Origin: Liolophura sinensis
Taxonomy: Eukaryota; Mollusca; Polyplacophora; Chitonida; Chitonidae
Assembly (NCBI RefSeq): GCF_032854445.1
Contig: NC_088295.1
Span: 13,317,385 to 13,381,384, forward strand
Direction of reading: 5' to 3'
DNA: 64,000 nt
The notes under the pieces are model-generated. The model saw only the letters and a program-made list of their open reading frames with translations. It ran no database searches and was not told the DNA's origin. The translations under genes were made by a program, and so were the position numbers. Positions 23,701 through 35,133 of the stretch are shown piece after piece. The first letter of the stretch is position 1; every line of letters starts with the position of its first letter.

Positions 23701-26700
23701 GATGTCCAGGGAAGCTGTGAGCCCTGAGAGGCGAAGAATGGTGCAAGAAAATATTCTGTCCGATGACATACGGTATGAAGCTTGCATGTGAGATCCTGAA
23801 TCTCTTGTTGGCATGTGAATATGATTGTTGAATATTTAGTAAATTTTGCCATTTAGAGAAGACCAGTCCTCAAATCCTAGGACAGTCCTTGTAAGACAAG
23901 ACAGTCTTTTCTTGTTCATTAAATCATTTAAATATGATGGTTTTGCCTGTGTTCTTCGGGGAACTTGACAACGAATTATTGAAGTTTTCTTGTCCCATAA
24001 AATCAGCTAACAATCGTTCTTTTTTTTTCTTGATTTCCTGTCTGACATACTTTGCATGCCTACAGCCATGCCTTAGTTGTTATGCCTCCATATTGTATCA
24101 TCATTTCACAACTTCAGAGAATTTATATTGTTTATAAAATCTTCTTCATTCTCTTAAATTTGTTTTTGCCTTTTTTAGAGAGCGACTTAACCGAATACAG
24201 GAGGAATCCTCGGAAATCAAGGAGCTGGCTGCGTCCCTAAATCTTCCCCAGCCAGGGAGGCGAGTTGATCGTGGAAAAAGTCTTCATCAGAGTGCAGGAC
24301 TTAGTAACCAGGGAGCTCAGGCAGAGGTAGGCTTTAATACACATACACTGATCGGTGCATTGAGGGTAAATGTCCTGGTGAGATGTGCCAAGACTTAAAT
24401 GTTGTAGTAGTCAACTGAAATTGTGTCTGGATTGTGCTCATTTATTTTGTAGTATGAACCTAGTTTTCATTTAAAATGAAAATGACAAACCTATTGTGTT
24501 ATGGTTCACACAGATCGGTGAAAATCTGGAATATCCACGAAAACAAAATAGCTTGTTCCAGACACTGGAATATCAGGGAATTAAACATTTTAATGGTTTA
24601 TAAAATATAAAATCCAGACGTACGGGCACTTGAAATTTGTTCCGTGTTTTAATTAAGTGATTTCAGAAATGCCAATGTACAACTCATGCAGGTAAAGCCA
24701 TAGGCTTGGATAGGGTTTCCAAAAGTAACCTAACGAGGATAATTCCTCACTATTCTTGCACACCACCATCACCATATGTTTTGTATCTGTCGGTCAATCA
24801 GCATTGAACCGCGTTTACTCCTGGCAACCTGGTTTGCTCCGCTCTTAAATTTTAATTACCAGCAGCATACCTTAAGTAAATCTTCAGAAGTATGATATCA
24901 AACAAGAATCAGATAACCAAGGGCTTTATTTAAAATGACCCGATTACATGTATTAATGTTACTTGCCTGGGCTTTGCTTTTTGTAAAAATAAAACAGAGT
25001 TTATATATTGTAATATTGTGTCATGTTCAGCATGACTATTTGAACATAGCAGCTTTGGTAGAACAGACAGGAACAGTGATAGGCATATGATTTATTGAGT
25101 ATGACATTTAACTCTAATCAAATAAAGTGACTGAAATAATGTTGAAAGCATAGAGAAATCATATAGAACAGTCTAAACTTGCTTATTCCATCAACTTGCG
25201 CTAACATTCCCACCAAACACCTAATTGACGGTTTGAATTTAACCATTGAACGTCCTGGAATTATGGACTGGAAAATCATGCAATTTTTAAGGCCCATTTC
25301 TGTATGAACTCTGTGCATAAAACACCAATCCAAAAGAAAAAATATTGTGTGAGGCCTGTTTGATAGATTGTTTGTTACCTCTGTTTTAATTCTTCAGAGT
25401 CCGAGCAGAATCCCACGTAAGGTGTCTTTCCTGGTAGAAGATGATAGTGTGACCGACCCATCTTCAGCTGAGACAAAGTGAGTTATATACATATGCATAG
25501 TATAGGTATCCATTACACATAGGTGCAGATTTGACAACCTACTGATGGCAAGGAATACTGTTTTTTTTTCTTTTCGTTGTAAGAATATTTATGTCCAGGT
25601 ATTTTTGGATCATGATGTGTTCTTTGAGTCATTTCTTTCAGGCTTTGTCACTTGGATTACTTGCATGTGGTTTTTAAGGTTAAAGCATTAGTTTGCATCA
25701 GTTCAGACGTGAATCAAGTATTGTTTAAACATTTGGAAACATTTATTGTGCAATTCACTGTTGTGATACATTTTACCCTGTGTTAACTAACCCCAAATGT
25801 GCTGTTCCACAGTCCACAAGAGTCTCCCATAAAGAGCAGTTTGCGACAGTATTATGAGGAGAGATCACGAAGGAAGCCAACAGAATTCATCAGCAGTCAA
25901 GCTAAGTCAGGCCCTCTGCCCCACAAAGCTGTACTGGTGCCTCGTGTAGGGCGAGGTTACAGTTCTGACGGGGATGTTGGGGGTCTATCTGATGGACTTT
26001 CCTCACCTGAGAGTAGCCCAGGGAGAACTACTTACAGCAAAAGGTAAACAGCTATCACGCGATGGATTATTGTGGAACTGTACATACTGTAGTTAATCTC
26101 TACAAAGATAATGGGACTTACTTTTAATTAATTATTTATTATTCTTTCTTCAGAGCTGTGTGTTTTTTTTGTGGTTTTTTTTTTGACGACCATGTATGTG
26201 AAATGGTTAGGAGTCATAATATTATAATTGTGAGGTGTTAATTACCCCACATTATGATGATGAATTATCCAACCCTCCTCAGGTATGGTGACTTGCTGAT
26301 GGAAGACCTGGGCAAGGCACCATCCAGAACTGAGGGACCACAGAAAAAGAAGAAAACTGTTGTGAACATATGCAGGAAGAAAGGTTCAGTAGATGCCCTG
26401 AAAACTACCAAAAACTATGTGGACAAAGAGAACATCAAAGCCAGGAAGAAAGCTGATGTAAGTTAGATTAATGTTTCTCTTGTTTATGAACAGTTGAATA
26501 GAGTGGTTCTCCCATTTTAAGACATCTCTTGATGTGTGGCATTTTGTGATCATTGAGCAGTTTTAGCCAACGGCCATCATAAAACAGTCATCATGGTTTG
26601 TCACATTTTAGCACACATTTGCACTGTTTTGAAGGGAAGGGGGTGAGGAAGGCATGAAACTTTAATATTAGTTATATGGTGAAAACTCTTGTGGTTTACA

Positions 26701-29700
26701 GTATCTTCGATTATTGTACGAACGTGAGCTAGAGGATTTTAGGGATGATCTCAAGGAACAGCGTGCACAGGAAAAAACCAAAACAGTAAGTTTGTTCATT
26801 TACCAAGTATTAGAAAAAAGGTTTTATCATTTTGGTGCTGAAACACATTTGGATATCACCCTAATTTCCAGGCCAAGCTTCGAATGCCTTTCTAAGATGA
26901 ATGCAACTCTCAGAATCTGTAAGAATGAGTTTATCCTGTTTGAAATATTAATTGAACACGGTATTACATGTGGATAAGAATCCATTTTCACTGAATACTT
27001 AAACGCTTTGGTTAATGTTTAGATGTTGTCCTTGTGAATTTTTTTTTTCAGGAATCAGAATACAAGAAGAAAGTTTTAAGTGCAAAGCCAAAAGTAACAA
27101 CAAGTAAAACAACAGGTGAACGAAGTCCGATTTAATTTCAGATGATGTATGAGTGAAGATTAGTGGAATAGTCTTTTTATTTGCCTCTGCTAACTTTACC
27201 ATGTAGGCTATTAAATTATATAAGTGGTTTTAGTGTCGTGCTTGATAGATGTGGAAACTATATAGTACCATGCATATTTGTTTTCACTTTTAAAAGTAAA
27301 ATAAAACTGGTGTACATTTTATTAATACTTACTGAAATGTTGTCAACAGATGGAGAAAGCTATCACTACATATAAAGCAACACTGATTACACCCATACAC
27401 GATAACTCAAGGTCATGTCCGAGTGGCCATCACATCAACCTCACACCCAGTGAGCTAAGCCTTTATTGGACCTCCACATGCACCATTTAAACCTTACTGG
27501 TATTAAGAGACGGAGGGATATGAGGCTCTATTGTCCTGGCTAAGTTAGGCTTGAGAATCAAGCCCTCGCTTTGCTTGATCACGCGGCAGTCCGTGACTTC
27601 ACAAGATTAACTCACCAGCCACAGAGCTTAAAAAAAGACATCACTTAATCTCTGCCGTAGAGCGGTCAAGATAAAGTCAAGAACCAGATTCTGGAAAAGG
27701 TTACTGAGGTCAGTATGGTACATGTTTGCTTACATATTAATTCAACTATCATGAATTCGAAGGGTATTTACCACCGAAATTGATTTTTCATTTCGTAGTT
27801 AATATATGTTTGTATTACATAAATTTACTGGAATTTTTCTGTTGTTGAAAATGTCAAACAGAAAAATTTTCAAATGTTCCTTTGTGTTTTTTAGTTTTCA
27901 CCTTAGGACTTTAAAGTTTGAAAGACGTCCCAGATTTTGATTTGTTTAGGCATTGTACTCTTATAGCACTTTCATTACACTGTTGTGCGTATAAATTTTC
28001 AGTTTGTTTGTGCCACCTTTCACGCAAGTGAAAAAAAATGCTAGGGAAATCACTCTTAAAAATTAGAATCTATTCTTCCCATCAACTGATAAAGACGACT
28101 CGTCCAAAATTTAGACATTAGGCCCAATTACTAAAATCTCGTACATTACGGATTGTAATAGCCATGTAAATAATTTTATGTCTTTATCCTCAGTTGCATC
28201 AAAAAAACTCGAAAAAAAAAATAGCATGTTTTATAGCATTTTTGGACATGCTTTTTTTTTAAAATAATTTCTGTTATAATTTTTTTCTGTTAAAATGTGA
28301 ACAGCAGTAAGAAGTCGGCTGTTTTGTTATAATTTCTAATTCCAGAGTCCAGTCCTCCGCAGACAGATGTACAGTAATAGAACTATTTAAATTTTAGATA
28401 ATTATTTCCACAACAAGACGCACTAAATATTGCTTGGATTGTTTTCAGTTATTTTAGTGTTTATTGCATTTATTTACAACACTATGGCATGTAAAATGAA
28501 AACCTAGCAGTAAGGTGAGATTAAATTGCGTACTATTATGCGCAGAAGAAAAATTAACTGTCAGCAGGTGTACTGCTGGTGGAGGTTGGTTCCATTTGAT
28601 GTTGATAGAGCATGTGGATTTGGCAGGCTATACTTACAGATATATTTAAGGGAAAAGAATGAAAATGTGCCATTCAGGTCTGATTGAAGTACTGTTGATT
28701 TTCATGAGGGTGGTGAAGCAAGATTTGTACACTTTAGATCTGAGGTTTAATGCTGATTTAACATTTTAGCCCTCTCTGTTATTGTAAACTGTCTTTACAA
28801 AACATTTGTTTTCTTTTGTAGAGTTGAATGCTTATGCCTCGAAAATCCAGAATTAAGAAGCCAATTGGCCGTCGTCAACCAGACAACTCGTACCCTGACC
28901 AAGTCGAACTCAACTCAGATGTCATCCTGTGTGTGGCATCAAGGGAGTGGCTTCTTATGAAAAGAAATGCCAAAGCCATTCTGTAATTTAGTGAAATGAC
29001 CATAACTTTTCAACGTCTCATTTGAATGAGGAATCCATTCTGAATGACATGGACTTTTTAATGTGCTACCTTCTTTCTATATGATCTGAGCAGATTCATC
29101 TGACGCTCACATTTAAAAATGGGAATGAATCTTTGCCAGTAAAATATTCTTCTGCACAACAAAACATATCGCTCAAAGAACATGCTGATGCCTGCAGCAA
29201 GGTTTTTAGAATTCTGAACACGAATTGACACAAAAAAACACAATAAACAATGCAGGATTAGTAAGCAACAAGTTGTACAAAAAACATTACACGAGTTCTG
29301 CAAAAAAACGTAGAATATCTGGAAAGCAGAAAAATTACGCAAATTCAACGAATACGCTATCACCGATATTGATTTAAAAAGTCATTTTCCTATAAATGTA
29401 GCATTTTGCAGGACGAATTTCTTCACCCACCCAGTTTGTAACCAGGGAAATCATGTCGTCTTTAGCTTCTGGGCTGCCTTACAGAATAGCATATGATTTC
29501 ACACAATTGTCTGGTGGTATCGGGAGGCATACTTTGACCATAACCTAGCAGGCATTACGGCAACAGGCGTGTTAACTATATTCATCAGGGCTGAGTCCGT
29601 GTAGACATCGGCTCACTCCGGCATACGACGATAGTTTCCGAAGCAGTCTAGAGAAGTCCGGGCGTGCTGTGTGTGCTCAGACTTTGTGGTGCCACTGCCC

Positions 29701-32700
29701 GGGCTAAAGCAATAGCGAGTCAGCGGAGTTGCATATTCCTCTGCCTCTTAATCCCAGTACTTAGCAGGAAGGCCTGCTACCATAATCCCATGAATCAGAT
29801 TTAATCTGTTAACTGTTTCAGTTCAGTACAGGCTGCTACAGAGCCATACAGTGGGTATATTAACAACCTCTCACTTGTAGTTTTAAGTTTTGCCACTTAA
29901 TAAGCTAACTTCTTGCTACACTTTCAAAGGCAGGTTAGAAACAGTTTACAACAAATCCAGAAGGGTAACTATAAAATGTTTCAAAGACAGATTCATTGAA
30001 TTCCACAACGCACGGTCATTGTGTTTTCTGTATTTTCTAGGTGTGACAGCTAGAAAAGCCACCTCTAGGGTAGGAAGAACCAAAGCAAAACAGAGGCGCC
30101 GCAGTGCCTCGGCCAGTCCATCTGTGGGTGGAAGGATAGCTGACACAACCAGTAAGTGGAATATACATTTAGACATGTTCCTCTTGTACTGGACCTTTTA
30201 ATCGTCTGTAACAGTCTCAAACTTTCGCCGTTCAGATTGTGAGGTGGAATTTGATTGAATCTTTGTCACAGAACTAATAAAGGTCCATGTTTATCAGGAT
30301 GGCAAATGATTTTCTTGATTTCTTCAGACGATAATATTCTTATTGTAAAAACTCTTAGCATAAGCTGCTTGTCCATGATGGGTAATTTGAGTTTGATATC
30401 TATTTCACACCGAGTGTCATCTGAGACCTGGCTGAATTGTCTTCTTCAGTTGAGCCTGAGAACAACCTTTTCACCAAATTGTACGAGGAATTCCCGTACC
30501 TGTATTTATCACCGGACACGTGGCATGAGCTATGGCGTCAGGGGATCCAGCAAATAGAGAGACTTACAAGGGCTCAACAAGCTGTTCAAACACGCAAAAA
30601 TAGAGGCATCCAACAGGTGAGATGATACACAATCTCCAACCAAGGTAGAGTGTTAAACCCAGCATTTGCTGCTTCATCTGTAAGGTGAGGTGTCTGGCAT
30701 TTGCCCTTCAAATTCATGAGAGTTAATAAATGGTACCATTGTCTTGCTCTCAATCAAGATGATATATTTCTCACAGTAGCGAAAATTGTCTTATATTTTT
30801 TTTTTCAGTTAGAGGAAGCAGAAGACAGGCAGAAAATTCTATTAAACATCTTGAGGAAAGAGATGTCTCACAGTCAGAGAATGGTAGGTGTCTTTGCGTT
30901 TGGACTGCTATGGTAGGGGGTTTGAGGGCATGAATGCAATCTGAGACATGTAGAAATGTTTGACATATGATCTCAGCCAGTGTTCTTATTGTATACCTGA
31001 TGAAAAAGGCAGCTTTTTATTGTGTGTGCCATTAATTTTCTCAATTAAAAATGTGAGTGAAAGAATGTTGTATATTGTAATGACATTAAATTTATGTCAT
31101 ATATATAGGTGATATTTCCAGGGCACAACTGAACATCACATGGTGGATTTTAATCAGTGGGTGTTTATATTTTACAGAGAGAACAAAAATTAAAGAGAGA
31201 ACAAGAGCTGTCTGTCAAAAACAAACTACATGAGAAACGCATGCAGTCAGCAAGATCCAGGAAGTATTACAATGAGTACCAGGTCCGATCAAGGGCAAAG
31301 ATGTTAAAGAGAAGAACAAAGGAAGAGATGGTTAGTTTTGAACTTTCTGAATGTAAAATGTGTTTGGCTCAGTAGAATTTTCTCGTACTATATTTTAAAA
31401 CCATAAAATAATCTTGCAAAATTGGTGACATTGATTTGTCAGCTTAATTAGATGAACATTTCTTTGTGTCTATAAAATCAAGTTGTATTATTTATGCACG
31501 TCATTGACTTTTCACAGTTATTCAAGAAACTATTCCGTGATGGGTTAGACATCCAGAAAGACAGGATAAGAGAACTGAGAAGATATGCCAAGGAGCAGCG
31601 AGAGATTCAGGCACAGGAGAGGCAGAATGATATTGATTCTCTGGAAAATTAGTATCCTTTTAAAGAGTGCTTATGTTGTTGATCTTAGATCTTTTCAGAG
31701 TATTTCAGTTTCCACTGAATGTTACTTTCATGAAACCCAAACTCCAGAAAAGGACAGCATTAGCTGTAACATGAATTCTTTGCGACCTACAGTATTTCAC
31801 AATGAAAGCCGGGCTTAAGTGAGTGTAGCTGATGTCCAGAAGGTGTGCCACAAAGCAGGGTGGCATTAGATGTGATAACCAAATAGATTTTACCATGGTG
31901 ACACAGCCATGTTATGGTAGATGTGTAAATATGTGCATTTAACAATGTGTCTGCTTTCGTAAAAAAAAACCTTTGACACCTTTCACTCCTAGTTGCAGCA
32001 GGCCAACTTTTATCCTACTCCCAAGAATGACTATTTTAGGAAGCGTAGTATGTTGCCATTTAAACACAAATTTAATGTTTGGCACAAAACCAGTCCCAAG
32101 TCTTTGTCAGATTTAAAATCTGCATCTGTTGGGATACAGACAGATTAATGGATGAACACTGTGACTTATCCTTTTCGTGTAATATTGTCACACAATAATT
32201 TCTGTGACTGACTTTTTTCCCAAAGCACTGTGTATATTACCCTTGACTTGTGAAAGTTACCGTGATCAGTTTGAAATGCTGGCAGAGTCAGTTACCCGTG
32301 AGAGAGAGGAACAGCAGCTGAGAGAGAAAGCACAGTCCAGGGTAAGTCTCCTATTATCCCCATGTTATATATCTCTATGTCCTCAAAAACTTAGCTAGGA
32401 CAAACGTGGTGCGGGGTCAGCTTTGACCTTGGTGATGGAAGTTGTTAATTCCCTCATTTACTGTTTGCAAGGCCTGGGTGTTGACAATAACAAGGGTTGA
32501 TGACAAACTTAGGTTCCTTTTGTTCATTGAAGATCCGTCTAAGATCAATGTAGCATGCGTATGATCTGTAGGTCGCAAAATAGGATAGTTCTTCAGTGAC
32601 TTGCCGAAGGTCAGTGGTTTACAACACATTCTTCAGTATGGCATGAACACAACAATTACACAAGTAAATAAATATGTGTATAATATTGTATACATGTACT

Positions 32701-33540
32701 TAGTGACAAGTGAACATTTTTGGAAAATATTGTTAAATGAAGTAAGTAAATAACTGGTACTCTTAGTGGCAACTATCCATGAAATGCTCGCTCCAAGGAC
32801 GTAGACAGCTAGGTAATGTAAATGAGATGAGCCTTTGAATGTTGTGTCTGGGCCCGGTTTAAAAACTTCAGGAATTTTCCTGTGTAAACATGAAGTGATA
32901 TCTGCTTACCCCCTAAGGACCAATTATCTGGCTTGTTTGGGCAGCAGCCTTAGGTTAGGTAATAAACCTTACCACTTTTCGAAAAGGGAAATACTCTGGA
33001 GGAATGTACAACAGTCAGTTTAACAGATAAATTAATCAAGGTTAGATTTACATTAGACACCTTACGGCATGGTTAAAATTCACCCAGCTGCAGAGTAGTG
33101 TCAGGTAAGTGAAAGTCTCCATCATTCCTCTCATGCTTGTTTCATCCCACTCAGTGTCAGTCTGGATGTTGTTTAGTAGTTGAAATTCTGAGGTCAGGTT
33201 CCAGTGATTCACTCAACCTCTTTTTCTCACACCATCGGTAAATTCCAGCTAATAAATGAAGCATTAGTCTTGCTGATTCTTTCATTGTACCGTCAGCATA
33301 ACAAATAAGATTAAACTGTAATCTTTTACCTTTACCATGGCTTTAAGACAAATTCAAAACCATCTTGCTCTGCAGGTGTTAGAACAGATGAAGAAAGAGC
33401 TGAGAAAGAAAATGGAACGTGAAATACAAGACTTCCAGGAGCAGTTATTCCGAGATGATGATGACATTTACTTCAGACAGCTGGATGCAGATAGACTGAA
33501 GGAGGAGCTACGTGTAGCTAAATACCATGTCAAAGTCTGA
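17753..33540 (+). CDS. CEP95: Centrosomal protein of 95 kDa (CEP95/CCDC45), 24 coding exons
   Basis: CEP95 is a coiled-coil protein of the centrosome and spindle poles with no known enzymatic role. Exons: 17753-17771, 18219-18347, 18857-19078, 19497-19665, 20200-20276, 21369-21452, 21719-21834, 22205-22421, 22623-22748, 22889-22982, 23626-23772, 24179-24326, 25398-25477, 25813-26043, 26283-26457, 26702-26785, 27052-27115, 30041-30151, 30450-30616, 30809-30883, 31178-31330, 31518-31651, 32257-32341, 33376-33540. They total 3072 nt, 1023 codons plus TGA, in phase throughout. The N-terminal ~125 residues form the conserved helical domain (ERIPDLIQKPRS, LSHITGEDLAAGD). The middle (about 180-680) is Ser/Pro-rich and poorly conserved. 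The C-terminal coiled coil (about 770-1020) carries ARSRKYYNEYQVRSRAKM, LENYYRDQFEML and REIQDFQEQ, which match vertebrate CEP95. Human CEP95 is about 821 residues; the extra length is in the middle. The ATG follows the acceptor at 17734 by 18 bases. Confidence 0.93.
20406..20776 (+). mobile_element. SINE family B, full length with target-site duplication
   Basis: The tRNA-like head (GATAGCACAGTTGGTAGAGC, A-box; GGATCAATCC, B-box-like) is followed by the body. The body includes GCGGCTTACTTGCCTTCGGT and GGATTCCTTTGTTGTCATAT. It ends GAGTACGACGTTAAACCCCA with a short CATTCACTCACT tail. CTCACTGAATTACC occurs both just before the head (20392-20405) and at the end (20771-20784), so a target-site duplication is visible. 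It lies in CEP95 intron 5. Confidence 0.92.
22463..22500 (+). repeat. Partial duplicate of the CEP95 exon 8 tail
   Basis: The sequence repeats the end of the coding exon at 22205-22421 (22383-22408) about 87 bp downstream, inside the intron. Both copies encode LYHHYSDP. The four nucleotide differences in the 26-bp core all fall at third codon positions. No acceptor AG precedes the copy at a sensible distance, so it is not obviously an exon. Confidence 0.7.
25078..25130 (+). repeat. SINE family A tail fragment
   Basis: TTTATTGAGTATGACATTTA followed by ACTCTAATCAAATAAA resembles the extreme 3' end of family A. It is a short remnant in a CEP95 intron. Confidence 0.4.
27116..30040 (+). other. 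CEP95: Largest CEP95 intron (2.9 kb)
   Basis: It separates exons 27052-27115 and 30041-30151. It contains a 50-codon open frame at 28834-28986 (MPRKSRIKKPIGRRQPDN...) preceded by an acceptor-like TTCTTTTGTAG, and a GC-richer block at 29580-29730. I recognise no gene or known repeat family in it. Confidence 0.6.
32400..32640. repeat. Possible dispersed repeat remnant in a CEP95 intron
   Basis: The stretch ending CTTGCCGAAGGTCAGTGGTT resembles, in opposite orientation, the AAACCACCGACCTTTG segment at about 55490. Both look like remnants of one mollusc interspersed repeat family. The boundaries are uncertain. Confidence 0.4.
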
Positions 33541-34800
33541 TAACAGGCAATTAGTTATTCAGAATGATTCAGCCGTCCCAATTCCATCAAAGCGTTATGT
33601 CCTGGAGAGAATTAACTGTGTTGTTAGTGTCCTCGACAAAGTGTATGGAATATGCTCATGGGATTTAACTTTTTGAATACCGTGATGCTAATATTATTAA
33701 AATCAACATATTTCCTCAGCTTGTGCACATACATTATTAAACATTCATGTGATTGCTGATCATGTTCTGTGATAAAATAATTATTCTATGATGTTTTTTT
33801 CAATATTATTAGTGAAATAATGTACAAAACAGAATTCTTTTATGAACTGTGATCTTGTAAATATTTCAAACTTTAATGATGTAAAAACTAGCATTTTTGT
33901 ACAGAGTGGTATATATGAAAGCATGTAAGGAGGAGCATTAAAATCCCTAAAATATGTACATGTGAAAAAATATAACAAAGGATCTAGTTCTCCCCAAAAA
34001 AAGTGAAATAATCTTTTGAACATTGTACAGCATTTGGATATTGTTACATCTCACACCAAAATGTCATATTTATCACAGGGAAAGGCTTATCAAAGAGACC
34101 TCAATGATGCAGTTCCAGAATCTTTGTGAATGTTTGCAAGTCCTGAACCCTGTGGATGATGCTTAATACATATAATTGTAATGAATGTCGTGGAATTTTT
34201 AATACCATGTTTATGAACTTGTTTTAAGGTTGTTTTGCTCTTTTTGTATTTAATATGTTATGTTGCACTGTAATCATAATGTGACATCTCTGCAGTCACA
34301 ACTGTTTCTAACCATTAATGTCAACTGTAACACAAATGGGTGATAATGTTGCCATACTTATGTGGGGAGCATCTGTCATGGACTGGTCAAACATGTTTAT
34401 TATTCTCAACATCATTAATAGATCTGGTAACATATGTTCATAATATTCACCGTTATTCTCCAAGCTTATGCTTATACCATCATTCGTCTTATTGGAATAT
34501 TATGACCTCTATATATGTACAAAACTAAAAGTAACGTGCACAAAATGCATATGCTGAGGGGCTACATATGACTGGTTCAAATGTGAATGTTTTGGTTGCC
34601 TCTGTGAATATGCAGTAGCCAGTAGGGAGATTTAAACGGGTTTATTTGATCCTGTATGCTATGGCGCCTAGGCCAATTCTACCTGAACAATAACCATATA
34701 ACAGAAGCACACCTGCAATATGTGTGATGAACTGGAACAGGTGCAACGTTAAACCATGTGAATGTCTGTGATGTAATGAACAAATAAATCACTTGCAACT
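33541..34800 (+). other. CEP95: CEP95 3' untranslated region
   Basis: It follows the TGA at 33538-33540 directly. The best poly(A) signal is AATAAA at 34783-34788, which would place the 3' end near 34800. No other coding potential is seen. Confidence 0.6.
34783..34788 (+). terminator. CEP95 poly(A) signal
   Basis: This is a canonical AATAAA on the plus strand, about 1.24 kb after the stop codon and followed by CACTTGCAACTGATCC. It lies only 21 bp before the opposite-strand signal of ASPSCR1. Confidence 0.65.
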
Positions 34801-34809
34801 GATCCATAA

Positions 34810-34815
34810 TTTATT
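34810..34815 (-). terminator. ASPSCR1 poly(A) signal
   Basis: This is a canonical AATAAA on the minus strand (TTTATT on plus), about 320 bp after the ASPSCR1 stop. A second copy is close by at about 34820. Cleavage 10-30 nt downstream would fall inside the CEP95 3' end. Confidence 0.65.
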
Positions 34816-35133
34816 TGGTTTTATTTAACAAAATACATACTCACAAATTTGCAACTTGCATTACATTTTGGAAACACTTTCCCTGCCAAGTTGTTAACAT
34901 TTGAGGAATTGTATTTCAGATTATTCTATACTATAGCAGGTCAAATTTTTCAATTTCTCTGTTAATCTGTGGTGGAAAAACACATCTGAGGGAAAACCTT
35001 TGGAGTGACTCTGAAGGAGGTCACATTTCTGTGACCAACATCCCAAGCTTACAGCTTTGTTCTCAGCGTTGGTGATTTTGAAGGTCTGTAACGAATGTTA
35101 AGCATTACCTGGTACCCATCTGAACATTCTTCC

